Shown: positions 1 through 11,234 of the stretch, one piece after another
How positions within the stretch are numbered: the stretch's first letter is position 1
How the letters are laid out: every line of letters begins with the position of its first letter
Assembly (NCBI GenBank): GCA_020796225.1
Contig: CM036755.1
Span: 38,822,806-38,886,805, forward strand
Origin: Arion vulgaris
Taxonomy: Eukaryota; Mollusca; Gastropoda; Stylommatophora; Arionidae
Direction: 5' to 3'
Length of the DNA: 64,000 nt
Position numbers and translations under genes: made by a program
Notes under the pieces: model-generated
What the model saw: only the letters and a program-made list of their open reading frames with translations
The model's database searches: none
Told to the model about the DNA's origin: nothing

Positions 1-988
1 GAAATTGTCACACCATGCACTTATGAAGACATCAGAAATTCAAGGTTGCAAGAAATTGTCCACACCATGCACTTATGAAGACATCAGAAACTCAAAGAGT
101 TACAAGAAATTGTGCACACTATGCACTTATGAAGACATCAGAAATTCAAAGAGTTGCAAGAAATTGTCCACACCATGCACTTATGAAGACATCAGAAATT
201 CAAAGAGTTGCAAGAAATTGTGCACACTATGCACTTATGAAGACATCAGAAATTCAAAGAGTTGCAAGAAATTGTGCACACCATGCACTTATGAAGACAT
301 CAGAAATTCAAAGAGTTGCAAGAAATGTATCACACCATGCACTTATGAAGACATCAGAAATTCAAAGACAAGTATACATGCAATAGAGATGTTGAGATGT
401 TGAATGAATCCCACCTATGGGCATGGTATGGATGTATGGTCAGTAATGTCAGGGCACAAGAAAAATATGTCGAGACATGCATGAGACATCAGAAATTCAA
501 AAAGTTGCAAGAAATTGTGCACACCATGCACTTATGAAGACATCAGAAATTCAAAGAGTTGCAAGAAATTGTCCACACCATGCACTTATGAAGACATCAG
601 AAATTCAAAGAGTTGCAAGAAATTGTCCACACCATGCACTTATGAAGACATCAGAAATTCAGAGCTGCAAGAAATTGTGCACACCATGCACTTATGAAGA
701 CATCAGAAATTCAAAGAGTTGCAAGAAATTGTGCACACCATGCACTTATGAAGACATCAGAAATTCAAAGAGTTGCAAGAAATTGTCCACACCATGCACT
801 TATGAAGACATCAGAAATTCAAAGAGTTGCAAGAAATTGTCCACACCATGCACTTATGAAGACATCAGAAATTCAGAGTTGCAAGAAATTGTGCACACCA
901 TGCACTTATGAAGACATCAGAAATTCAAAGAGTTGCAAGAAATTGTCCACACCATGCACTTATGAAGACATCAGAAATTCAAAGACAA
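1..988 (+). repeat. 54-bp tandem array in two blocks
   Basis: Unit about 54 bp, with core CACTTATGAAGACATCAGAA. Blocks lie at 1-376 (about 7 copies) and 484-988 (about 9 copies), separated by 107 bases. The sequence after each block is similar (ACATGCAATAGAGATG, then GTTGAATGAATCCC), so the array plus flank was duplicated as a unit. The period is a multiple of three, so reading frames stay open, but no protein function is implied. The array continues off the left edge. Confidence 0.9.
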
Positions 989-1060
989 TGTAATACATGC
1001 AATAGAGATGGTTGAAATGTTGAATGAATCCCGTCCGTATGGTGCGGGGCCCCCAACGGA

Positions 1061-1225
1061 AACAAAGAATAGTATCACTGAGACATGCAAGGGATGGGGG
1101 CCTTAAGAGGCGACTGAGGTAGGGGCTAGGAAGCTACCTAATAAATAAAAGTGTTGCAGAAATTGGATGTGCTGGCCCTACTTGTAGGCGCACAACTGGC
1201 ACAATGTACAATCGCTGTTAGGCTC
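1061..1225 (+). repeat. S1 SINE-like element, partial
   Basis: It shares AAGAGGCGACTGAGGTAGG, GAAGCTACCTA and GGATGTGCTGG with the other S1 copies (11235, 37935 and the minus-strand copies). It breaks off after AATCGCTGTTAGGCTCAGAT and is joined to a reverse-oriented S1b piece. Confidence 0.7.
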
Positions 1226-1370
1226 AGATTCCATACTCTTCTTCTTGGCGTTCGTTCTTCGCGTAATTTAACATTCTTATTGTGATATATAATTGATCTT
1301 TGACAAGAACGACAGTATGTTAAACGCCGGCTCATATGCCCATAACTTTATGTATGGTACCATACACGTA
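1226..1370 (-). repeat. S1b SINE-like 3' portion
   Basis: CGTTCGTTCTTCGCG and TTGATCTTTGACAAGAACG match the S1b copies at 26625-26875 and 54930-55165. Here it is degraded and joined tail to tail with S1. Confidence 0.5.
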
Positions 1371-1485
1371 AAGGCAGTGCTTCCGTTTTATCCTACGGGA
1401 AATGTTTTGAGTCTGTCTCGTTGACAGTGAGTCCCCCACACTTTCCTTCCCTTCGCCTGTACAAATTCTCTTTAATGATTCGTGG

Positions 1486-1695
1486 CCCGCCTGCCCAGCG
1501 TGTTCGTAGCGCGTTGGACTGCGAGTGACTAGCCCTCTGTGTGTGCGGGTTCAATTCCGCGGACTGGCAGAAAAGTCACAGGTTCCCCAGATTCACGATG
1601 TTCGTGGCACCGAACCGAAGGGTTACGATGTCCATGGCACCGAGCCGAAGAGCTGAAAGCTCAAGTGCTTCTGGATCTGAAAAAAATAAGAAAAA
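1486..1695 (+). repeat. S2 tRNA-derived SINE with 12-bp target duplication
   Basis: The 5' head is tRNA-like, with an A box TAGCGCGTTGGA and a B box GGGTTCAATTCC, followed by a body with GTTCGTGGCACCGAACCGAA and an A-rich tail. The target-site duplication AATGATTCGTGG flanks it exactly (1474-1485 and 1696-1707). A second copy is at 63425-63633. Internal boxes imply RNA polymerase III transcription. Confidence 0.85.
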
Positions 1696-1794
1696 AATGA
1701 TTCGTGGATTTACTCCAAAGACTTTTGTACTTTGCAACCTTTCCGACTACGTGCGGCGTTTCTTTTCGTATGATAAACACTAATGATTTTTTTA

Positions 1795-1938
1795 ATGCTG
1801 TGTATTTGGACTTGGATCTACGCCAAAGAGCGTTTTGCAATTTGTATGACTGGGTGAGGTCGTTACGGATCACATACAAATCAGAAAGAGTGGTTTAACA
1901 TGTGGTTGACATGGAGAATTCGAAGAAGAAGAAGAATG
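1795..1938 (+). repeat. S1-type 3' tail
   Basis: It carries TTGGACTTGGATCTACGCC, GGATCACATACAAATCAG and a GAAGAAGAAGAAG end. The same piece lies next to gene B exon 2 at 60785-60950, so it belongs to the duplicated gene neighbourhood. Confidence 0.65.
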
Positions 1939-2910
1939 AACTTATTAAGTATCAGAAACCATTCTGTGATTCAAGTAAGTACTCCAATCATACTTGTGTT
2001 AGAATACTCATTACAAAGGTACATAATTCGAATCTCCAGTCTTTTCCTCTTCTAATAGTAGTCAATCAGGTTTCTGACAGACGCTCAACCTCCACGCTCC
2101 AGCTCCACAGAAGACACAAATATTTCGACTTTAACCCTTTGGATGCTGACCGTATATCGGTTCAAGAATAATATTCATGATGATAAACCAATTGTCGGCT
2201 TGGATGTAGTTGCAACAGTTTTTCACTAACATCTAGTTTTAATCTTCAGAAAGAAGTACTATATTAGGTACTTTTATATCCTTGAGATTGTCCAAACTTA
2301 GTCTCTTCAGAACACACAGAAAGCTCTCAAGGTGACAAATGCGAGGGAAGTGGTGGGTCGCGAAAATGCTTGAAATGAGAACATCTAAGCAGAGTGGTCT
2401 TGTCATGCATGAATCTTGAAGCAACAAATGCATGGTTGGACATTTGAAGGATGACACCACACATACAGAACAAAGAATCAGGTACTAGACTTGGAAGCCA
2501 GAAAGATGGATAGCATATCAGACCATTCACATACCGGATATAACACAGAAGACACTCATCTGGCCGAACCAAATTAAGCTCCGATCCCTGCAGTCAACGG
2601 CAAGATGGACAATCAATCTTCCCTGGAATGAAAATCGCAAAAAGACAGTTTGGCGGAACTTTTTTGGATAGTCGAGTCTATTTTTTTGTGACGATAATAT
2701 AAACTAAGAGCTGAGGTCAAAGATTCAGGAGTGTAATATTACCCTGACGTCCATCTAGTCGATATCGTCGTGGTAGAAGATAGTCAAGCCATTGTATATT
2801 GCTAAATCAGGTATTCAAAATTAATGCGTTCAGGATTTAAACATATAGACTTGGCTTAGCTTCTGCGAGGATGCAACAACTTTCGCAGTTGCCTATGCCG
2901 TGAGAAAGTC
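1939..2910 (-). pseudogene. Indel-riddled third copy of GMC exon 2 and flanking intron
   Basis: The sequence follows 3050-4310 from end to end but with many small deletions and some substitutions: about 970 bases here against about 1,250 there. Recognisable anchors are ACCATTCTGTG at 1959, the exon block with TCTGACAGACG, the piggyBac-like AACCCTTTG...GATATC part, the LINE block with CAACAAATGCA, and the end GTTGCCTATGCCGTGA. Its left flank (SINE tail, 1795-1938) resembles gene B at 60785-60950 rather than gene A. It is either a decayed tandem copy or unpolished read sequence left in the assembly. Confidence 0.7.
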
Positions 2911-3049
2911 GGAGGTGACTAAAAAATAATGACTCTATTGTGTAGTGAACATCCAAGCTTTCTGAAAATGTATGTTTCATTTGTAAATGATGTATATTAA
3001 CAAAGTTATGGACTTGGAGGCATTACTTTTCAATGCACCCTCTACTTAC

Positions 3050-3258
3050 ACTATTATTAAGTCCATCCAGCAAACCATTCTGTGGTTCAGTATAGTACTG
3101 CCAATCAATGTTACTTTTCCGTGTTAGAATACTCATACCAGGTACACTAATTCTGATATCTCCCCAGTCACTTTCTCCTGCTTCTAATAGTAGTACAGAA
3201 ACTCCCAGGTCTTCTGACAGACGGGCTGCAACAACACATCCAGCGCTACCAGCTCCAA
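3050..3258 (-). CDS. Gene A exon 2: intact FAD-binding motif
   Basis: This 209-bp exon begins after CATACAG and encodes [20 protein letters not shown], then [19 protein letters not shown], then [17 protein letters not shown], to the donor GTAAGTAG. GxGxxG and the acidic residue ending the second strand (LLLEAG) bind the ADP part of FAD. It starts by completing a split Val codon and ends in phase 0, exactly as its gene B homologue should. Confidence 0.9.
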
Positions 3259-6178
3259 CTGTATGAAGACAAAAATATTTTTTTCGACTTTTAACCCTTT
3301 GAGACTGCTGAGCCGATATATCGGTTCAGAATAATGTTCATGATGATACAAAACCAATGTGTCGGCTTTTGGATGTATGTTGACACAAACTAATGTTTCT
3401 TCACACTAACATTACTAAAGTTTTTTTTAAATCTTCAGGAAATGGAAAGTACTTATATGTAGGTACATTTTTGTATCCTTGTAACAACGATTAAGTGCCA
3501 AACTTAGTCTCTCACAGCAACACACCACAGAAAGCTCTCCACGTGTGAAATGAAATGTTTGAGGAAGGCAGTGGGGGTCACCAGGAAAGATAGACTTTGA
3601 AATGAGGACATCAGAAGCAGAGTGGTCATAACTTCATGCATCGAATACATTGAAAGACAACAAATGCAGTGGTTTGGACATTTAATGAGAATGGAATACA
3701 GCCAACCACCAATAGCAGAATACAATAAAAGAGATAGGGTACTAGAGCTAAGGAATACCTAGGAAAAGATGGATAGACAATATCTAAACCACACTACATA
3801 AACACGGATATAACACAACAAGGGCGACTCATCTGGCCGTAGAACGCAAATTAAAGCTCCCATCCCTACGCTTAACGGCAAGAATGGACAACCAACTACA
3901 TCTTCCACCTGGGAATAGACAATAGACAATAGACACAAAATAAAAAAACGACAACGATTTGAAAGCGGAAAACGTGTTATTGTGATATTGTGTTATTGTG
4001 TTATTGTGATAAAGTCGAGTCCTATTTCTTTTTTTGGTACGATAATATGAAACTAAATGCTTCCAGAAGTCAAAATAATTACCGAGTGAAAGTGTTGAAT
4101 AATTTAACGCGTTCGTCCTTCTGAGTCGATTTATCGGCTCGTGATATTTTGAAGATGACGCAAAGCCAATTAGTATATTGGTTAAATCAGCATACATTGC
4201 AAAATTAATGCGGTCAGAGTTTTTAAACATATAAGACTTAAAGGCTTAAAGCATGGCCGCTGATAGGGAAATTGAAAACGTTCTGCGCCAGTTGCCATAT
4301 GCCGTGAAAATGTTGGGGTTTGATTACAACATGGGTCAAAAGTTCTCTGTGTGTATACTGTACAGGTTGGACTAAAAGTTCTCTGATATTTTACCTGCGG
4401 ATATATCTTCTTCTTCTTCTGCGCTCGCTCGCTGCGAATAACGAGTTAGTCATGGCGTCTGGTATAGCGCTCGAACTGATTTTGCTCCGAACTACTTTCT
4501 GTTTTATCAGGGTCTATTGCCATGCAGGCGGGTCTTCTCCGACTTCCGAAGTACTCGAAGTTTAGATCCTCAAGTGTGATCTTTACTTGGGAATATAAAT
4601 TACAAGTACCTTTGAAGTCACTATTAGGCGTGCCTGAATAGCGACGGACACTGGTGATAAATAAAGAAAGCCATCACGCAAAAATCAGAGGCGCAATATT
4701 ATGCGTCACGACTAGGCTTGATTTCATTGCGGGTGAACACAAAAATAATAATAATTTGAAGCGTTGGAATTGTGAAGTTATTAGAGGTTTTGTGTTGCTA
4801 TCAGGTGAAATATGATCTTCTCGGCTGATATTGCGTTTCTGACTTGCTTGACTTAGACACACACAACAATACTGAACATCACCTTGAAATGTCAATGCCT
4901 AGTACTGTGAGATCTTCAATCTCTCTCTCTCTTTCTCTCTCTCACTCTCCTCCTCCTCCCTTGTTTCTTGTTAACTCTGAAATCGGCATAGGTCCTAAAC
5001 AAACTCTTGCCAAGTCGTCCTATCTTTAGCTATGTTATTATATTGTGGTATATTCATCTTCTTCTTCAATGATCTAGCAGTACTCGGACACTTGTCCCTT
5101 CAGCCCAAGCTCATATGGATATAGAAAGAAAAAAACTGGTGTCAATTTACTATTTATAGAACATATCACCATCATCAGCAAATAGCTTGTCTTGAGCAGA
5201 ACTTTGTCACTCCCAAAAGTCCTCCGGAATTTCTCTCTCTCAAAGACAGATGTCCTGCCTCTGCAGCCGTCATGTTCAAACCATCAGTTACACTCTGAAT
5301 CCATCTTCTCCATGGTCTTCCTCTTCTCCTTTTTACCGGGATGCTTCCTTCCCTAATGATCCTCTCCAACCCTTCTTGTCTTTTTTATATGTCCAAAATA
5401 TTTCAGTTGTCTCATTCTTATTTGTAGCATCAGCCAGTTCTCTTTGATTTTGAGTTCTTTCTGGATAGATCTATTTGTTCTCTTCTCTGTTCGTGATATA
5501 CGAAGGACTCTTTTGTAACATTTATATTCAAACGCATATATATGTTTTCCCACTGCCTTAGCATCTCTGTAGCGTAGAGGTAAGGTGCCCACCTCTCGTG
5601 GCAAAGGTAATCGGTTCGCTCCCTCGTGGAGCCTTCAGAATATTTTTCCAGAGATCCCTAATCTAAGTGTAGTTGAGATCGAGTTCCAAGTCCTATCGGA
5701 GACGGACGATAAAACGTAGGTCCCATGTTCAATTTGAGCATGTAAAAGAACCATTGGCAGTTCAAAACCGAGAAGATCAGGCTGGAAAACCGCTGTCCGG
5801 GCTAATTTCATTAGAAATTATAAAAAATAAAATTCCTACAAAATATCTTCACCATCTTCAAAATTACATCGGGGACCCTCGCCGGTGCTACGGAGTTCGT
5901 GCACTGCAGCTGAGATCTTCCTGTGTAAGAAAGAGATGGAAGCACACATGGTTACTCACCAAAGTACAATGATGATAGTCCTATCAATCAATAATCAATC
6001 AAACCACTGCCTTATTAAATGTCCATGCTTCACACCCATACATCAACTTACCAACGATATAATCATAAGTAGAGTTTATATTCACAGCTAAAGTTGGTCC
6101 AGTAGAAGAATTATTATAAAACTTATTTACTAGAACAGCAACAAGAACGGCCAATAATATCTTTACGGCAACTGCCAT
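3050..6178 (-). CDS. GMC oxidoreductase gene A, 5' two exons (partial)
   Basis: A second GMC gene on the same strand runs off the left edge of the window. Only exon 1 (6052-6178) and exon 2 (3050-3258) are seen, 112 codons in all. Both are intact, with canonical donors and an acceptor. Sequence and exon phases match gene B, and the intron 1 sequence (4230-5030, the LINE and SINE at 5175-6050) is also shared with B. A therefore arose by tandem duplication that included intronic repeats. Later exons should lie beyond position 1. Confidence 0.85.
3285..3480. repeat. TTAA-type element with GAGCCGATATATCGG core
   Basis: TTAACCCTTTGAGACTGCTGAGCC begins a repeat whose palindromic core GCCGATATATCGG recurs at 4120 and 22690 and in part at 34640. 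By comparison with 22677-22814 it is a piggyBac-like MITE. The right end is not clear here. Confidence 0.4.
3540..3900 (+). mobile_element. LINE fragment, C-terminal part of the RT protein
   Basis: Broken frames read MKCLRKAVGVTRK, then EDIRSRVVITSCIEYIERQQ, then QWFGHLMRMEYSQPP. This is the post-RT region common to several LINEs in the window. Stops are present, so it is dead. It lies in intron 2 of gene A and is mirrored in the degraded copy upstream. Confidence 0.7.
4095..4230. repeat. TTAA-type element, second copy
   Basis: TTTAACGCGTTCGTCCTTCTGAG..GATTTATCGGCTCG and GATGACGCAAAGCC match the elements at 3285 and 22677. The ends are eroded. Confidence 0.4.
4231..5030. repeat. Intron 1 block shared by genes A and B, including an S5 repeat
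   Basis: The block 4231-4905 matches 61440-62077: GCCGTGAAAATGTTGGGGTTT, then the ATATCTTCTTCTTCTTCTGC run, then S5 (TACCTTTGAAGTCACT, then CAAAAATAATAATAATTTGA). It ends in ACTGTGAGATCTTCAATCTC and a CT-rich run (4910-4960). In A the sequence after ACTGTGAGATCT is uninterrupted, the empty site of the LINE inserted in B at 62090. Confidence 0.75.
5031..5174. other. Unassigned sequence
   Basis: I see no coding, SINE or LINE match here, only a short TTC run. Confidence 0.5.
5175..5549 (-). mobile_element. LINE-alpha C-terminal fragment
   Basis: Minus-strand frames give [65 protein letters not shown] and MTAAEAGHL. This post-RT domain recurs at 19780, 20840, 33165, 36060, 45660, 46560 and 62660. 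The LINE continues at 6015-6050 after interruption by an S3 SINE. It is shared with gene B, so it was present before the gene duplication. Confidence 0.8.
5561..6003 (+). repeat. S3 tRNA-derived SINE, full length, 11-bp TSD
   Basis: The head TCTGTAGCGTAGAGG..GGTTCGCTCC has tRNA A/B-box character. The body has TCCTATCGGAGACGGACGAT and TGCACTGCAGCTGAGATC, and the tail is (ATCA)n. Flanking duplications CCACTGCCTTA (5550-5560 and 6004-6014) show that it inserted into the LINE-alpha copy, 38 bases from the gene A exon 1 donor. Confidence 0.85.
6052..6178 (-). CDS. Gene A exon 1
   Basis: This 127-bp coding exon is identical in protein sequence to gene B exon 1: [20 protein letters not shown], then a Ser/Thr/Asn-rich linker, ending TYDYIV with donor G|GTAAGTTG. 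The frame stays open upstream to an earlier Met, but that extension is not conserved in B, so the internal ATG at 6178 is preferred. Confidence 0.87.
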
Positions 6179-6239
6179 ATTGCAAAACTTATTCTCCAAT
6201 GTAAATGAGATCAAATTCTATGTGACTGTTAGTTACTTG

Positions 6240-6247
6240 TTTATAAA
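6240..6247 (-). promoter_or_regulatory. Putative TATA element upstream of gene A
   Basis: TTTATAAA lies about 62-69 bases upstream of the gene A ATG, inside a block (6180-6275) conserved with the gene B upstream region while the sequence beyond diverges. Spacing and conservation fit a core promoter, but no initiator is certain. Confidence 0.35.
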
Positions 6248-6248
6248 T

Positions 6249-6445
6249 CTTGCTAGCAATCTTGTACTTGCTGTACTTTTAAAAAATGACATCGCGAAAT
6301 TACATTTAACTAGGACAAGGTTCGAGTATAATGTATTTTCATAAGCAGGCAACGGTGCAGTGCTAAAGTAAAAACTATTCATTCTTTTTATATTAGTTGG
6401 AGTATTTTAAGTTGGTAATATGAAGCAATAGATGCAGGAGAAATG
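6249..6445. other. Upstream flank of gene A
   Basis: After the conserved TATA-containing block I see no repeat or coding match up to the start of the satellite. Confidence 0.5.
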
Positions 6446-6449
6446 GTGG

Positions 6450-9400
6450 CTTAGCGGTAGTTGAGCCCGATGCTAAGATAATAAAACTGCCACTTACGTA
6501 GATGAGCGATAGTGAGCCCGATGCTAAGATAATAACACTGCCACTTACAAGGCGTGGATGAGCGATAGTTGAGCTCGATGCTAAGATAATAACACTGCCA
6601 CCTACAAGGTGTGGATGAGCGATAGTTGAGCCCGATGCTAAGATAATAACACTGCCACCTACAAGGTGTGGATGAGCGATAGTTGAGCCCGATGCTAAGA
6701 TAATAACATTGCCACCTACAAGGCGTGGATGAGCGATAGTTGAGCTCGATGCTAAGATAATAACACTGCCACCTACAAGGTGTGGATGAGCGATAGTTGA
6801 GCCCGATGCTAAGATAATAACACTGCCACCTACAAGGTGTGGATGAGCGATAGTGAGCTCGATGCTAAGATAATAACACTGCCACTTACGTAGATGAGCG
6901 ATAGTTGAGCTCGATGCTAAGATGATAACACTGCCACCTACAAGACGTGGATGAGCTATAGTGAGCTCAATGCTAAGATAATAACACTGCCACCTACAAG
7001 GCGTGGATGAGCGATAGTGAGCTCAATGCTAAGATAATAACACTGCGACTTACAAGGCGTGGATGAGCTATAGTGAGCTCAATGCTAAGATAATAACACT
7101 GCCACCTACAAGGCGTGGATGAGCGATAGTTGAGCTCGATGCTAAGATAATAAAACTACCACCTACAAGGTGTGGATGAGCGATAGTGAGCTCGATGCTA
7201 AGATAATAACACTGCCACCTACAAGGCGTGGATGAGCGATAGTGAGTTCGATGCTAAGATAATAACACTGCGACCTACAAGGCGTGGATGAGCGATAGTT
7301 GAGCTCGATGCTAAGATAATAACACTGCCACCTACAAGGCGTGGATGAGCGATAGTTGAGCCCGATGCTAAGATAATAACACTGCGACCTACAAGGCGTG
7401 GATGAGCGATAGTTGAGCCCGATGCTAAGATAATAACACTGCGACTTACAAGGCGTGGATGAGCGATAGTTGAGCTCGATGCTAAGATAATAACACTGCC
7501 ACCTACAAGACGTGGATGAGCGATAGTTGAGCTCGATGCTAAGATAATAACACTGCCACCTACAAGGTGTGGATGAGCGATAGTGAGCTCGATGTTAAGA
7601 TAATAACACTGCCACCTACAAGGCGTGGATGAGCGATAGTGAGCTCGATGCTAAGATAATAACACTGCCACCTACAAGGCGTGGATGAGCGATAGTGAGC
7701 CCGATGCTAAGATAATAACACTGCCACCTACAAGGCGTGGATGAGCGATAGTGAGCCCGATGCTAAGATAATAACACTGCCACCTACAAGGCGTGGATGA
7801 GCGATAGTGAGCTCGATGCTAAGATAATAAAACTACCACCTACAAGGTGTGGATGAGCGATAGTGAGCTCGATGCTAAGATAATAACACTGCCACCTACA
7901 AGGCGTGGATGAGCGATAGTGAGCCCGATGCTAAGATAATAACACTGCCACCTACAAGGCGTGGATGAGCGATAGTGAGCCCGATGCTAAGATAATAACA
8001 CTGCCACCTACAAGGCGTGGATGAGCGATAGTTGAGCTCGATGCTAAGATAATAACACTGCGACCTACAAGGCGTGGATGAGCGATAGTGAGCTCGATGC
8101 TAAGATAATAACACTGCGACTTACAAGGCGTGGATGAGCGATAGTTGAGCCCGATGCTAAGATAATAACACTGCCACCTACAAGGCGTGGATGAGCGATA
8201 GTTGAGCCCGATGCTAAGATAATAACACTGCCACCTACAAGGCGTGGATGAGCGATAGTGAGCCCGATGCTAAGATAATAACACTGCCACCTACAAGGTG
8301 TGGATGAGCGATAGTTGAGCTCGATGCTAAGATAATAACACTGCCACCTACAAGGCGTGGATGAGCGATAGTTGAGCTCGATGTTAAGATAATAACACTG
8401 CCACCTACAAGGTGTGGATGAGCGATAGTTGAGCTCGATGCTAAGATAATAAAACTACCACCTACAAGGTGTGGATGAGCGATAGTGAGCCCGATGCTAA
8501 GATAATAACACTGCCACCTACAAGGTGTGGATGAGCGATAGTGAGCTCGATGCTAAGATAATAACACTGCCACCTACAAGGTGTGGATGAGCGATAGTGA
8601 GCTCGATGCTAAGATAATAACACTGCGACCTACAAGGTGTGGATGAGCGATAGTTGAGCCCGATGCTAAGATAATAACACTGCCACCTACAAGGCGTGGA
8701 TGAGCGATAGTTGAGCACGATGCTAAGATAATAACACTGCCACCTACAAGGCGTGGATGAGCGATAGTTGAGCTCGATGCTAAGATAATAACACTGCCAC
8801 CTAGAAGGCGTGGATGAGCGATAGTTGAGCCCGATGCTAAGATAATAACACTGCCACCTACAAGGTGTGGATGAGCGATAGTGAGCTCGATGCTAAGATA
8901 ATAACACTGCCACCTACAAGGTGTGGATGAGCGATAGTTGAGCTCGATGTTAAGATAATAACACTGCCACCTACAAGGCGTGGATGAGCGATAGTGAGCT
9001 CGATGCTAAGATAATAACACTGCCACCTACAAGGCGTGGATGAGCGATAGTTGAGCCCGATGCTAAGATAATAACACTGCCACCTACAAGGCGTGGATGA
9101 GCGATAGTTGAGCTCGATGCTAAGATAATAACACTGCCACTTACGTAGATGAGCGATAGTTGAGCTCGATGCTAAGATAATAACACTGCGACCTACAAGG
9201 CGTGGATGAGCGATAGTGAGCTCGATGCTAAGATAATAACACTGCGACTTACAAGGCGTGGATGAGCGATAGTTGAGCCCGATGCTAAGATAATAACACT
9301 GCCACCTACAAGGCGTGGATGAGCGATAGTTGAGCCCGATGCTAAGATAATAACACTGCCACCTACAAGGCGTGGATGAGCGATAGTGAGCCCGATGCTA

Positions 9401-11190
9401 AGATAATAACACTGCCACCTACAAGGTGTGGATGAGCGATAGTTGAGCTCGATGCTAAGATAATAACACTGCCACCTACAAGGCGTGGATGAGCGATAGT
9501 TGAGCTCGATGTTAAGATAATAACACTGCCACCTACAAGGTGTGGATGAGCGATAGTTGAGCTCGATGCTAAGATAATAAAACTACCACCTACAAGGTGT
9601 GGATGAGCGATAGTGAGCCCGATGCTAAGATAATAACACTGCCACCTACAAGGTGTGGATGAGCGATAGTGAGCTCGATGCTAAGATAATAACACTGCCA
9701 CCTACAAGGTGTGGATGAGCGATAGTGAGCTCGATGCTAAGATAATAACACTGCGACCTACAAGGTGTGGATGAGCGATAGTTGAGCCCGATGCTAAGAT
9801 AATAACACTGCCACCTACAAGGCGTGGATGAGCGATAGTTGAGCACGATGCTAAGATAATAACACTGCCACCTACAAGGCGTGGATGAGCGATAGTTGAG
9901 CTCGATGCTAAGATAATAACACTGCCACCTACAAGGCGTGGATGAGCGATAGTTGAGCCCGATGCTAAGATAATAACACTGCCACCTACAAGGCGTGGAT
10001 GAGCGATAGTTGAGCTCGATGCTAAGATAATAACACTGCGACCTACAAGGTGTGGATGAGCGATAGTTGAGCTCGATGCTAAGATAATAACACTGCCACC
10101 TACAAGGCGTGGATGAGCGATAGTTGAGCTCGATGTTAAGATAATAACACTGCCACCTACAAGGTGTGGATGAGCGATAGTTGAGCTCGATGCTAAGATA
10201 ATAAAACTACCACCTACAAGGTGTGGATGAGCGATAGTGAGCCCGATGCTAAGATAATAACACTGCCACCTACAAGGTGTGGATGAGCGATAGTGAGCTC
10301 GATGCTAAGATAATAACACTGCCACCTACAAGGTGTGGATGAGCGATAGTGAGCTCGATGCTAAGATAATAACACTGCGACCTACAAGGTGTGGATGAGC
10401 GATAGTTGAGCCCGATGCTAAGATAATAACACTGCCACCTACAAGGCGTGGATGAGCGATAGTTGAGCACGATGCTAAGATAATAACACTGCCACCTACA
10501 AGGCGTGGATGAGCGATAGTTAAGCTCGATGCTAAGATAATAACACTGCCACCTAGAAGGCGTGGATGAGCGATAGTTGAGCCCGATGCTAAGATAATAA
10601 CACTGCCACCTACAAGGTGTGGATGAGCGATAGTGAGCTCGATGCTAAGATAATAACACTGCCACCTACAAGGCGTGGATGAGCGATAGTGAGCCCGATG
10701 CTAAGATAATAACATTGCCACCTACAAGGCGTGGATGAGCGATAGTTGAGCCCGATGCTAAGATAATAACACTGCCACCTACAAGGCGTGGATGAGCGAT
10801 AGTTGAGCACGATGCTAAGATAATAACACTGCCACCTACAAGGTGTGGATGAGCGATAGTTGAGCACGATGCTAAGATAATAACACTGCCACCTACAAGG
10901 CGAGGATGAGCGATAGTTGAGCACGATGCTAAGATAATAACACTGCCACCTACAAGGTGTGGATGAGCGATAGTTGAGCACGATGCTAAGATAATAACAC
11001 TGCCACCTACAAGGCGAGGATGAGCGATAGTTGAGCTCTATGTTAAGATAATAACACTGCCACCTACAAGGCGTGGATGAGCGATAGTGAGCCCGATGCT
11101 AAGATAATAACACTGCCACCTACAAGGCGTGGATGAGCGATAGTGAGCTCGATGCTAAGATAATAACACTGCGACCTACGTGGATGAGCA
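6450..11190 (+). repeat. 57-bp satellite, about 83 copies, with higher-order duplication
   Basis: The unit is 56-57 bp with segments GTGGATGAGCGATAGTTGAG, CTCGATGCTAAGATAATAAC and ACTGCCACCTACAAGGC. Variants (TTGAG/TGAG, GCTCG/GCCCG, GGCG/GGTG) form recurring strings. The block around 8101-8718 recurs 1,128 bp later (9229-9846), and part of that recurs 624 bp later again (10270-10470). About 25 bases of the unit match the head of the S1 SINE next to the array at 11240-11275, its likely source. Confidence 0.93.
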
Positions 11191-11234
11191 AGACGTGGAG
11201 TTCGATCACAACCCAAGAGTTGCCGGGGCTAGTA

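Noticed and set aside
1..993. Frames of 99-144 codons repeating MKTSEIQRVARN or CTYEDIRNSK
   Set aside because: The repeat period is a multiple of three, which keeps frames open. No flanking coding sequence.
5561..5640. tRNA gene candidate (also at 1486, 24690, 48045 and 63425)
   Set aside because: Heads have tRNA-like A and B boxes, but they are followed by conserved SINE bodies and tails, have target duplications, and do not fold into a convincing full cloverleaf by eye.
6450..11190. Possible CRISPR-like array
   Set aside because: Units are contiguous with no unique spacers and vary like a satellite. The context is a eukaryotic genome.
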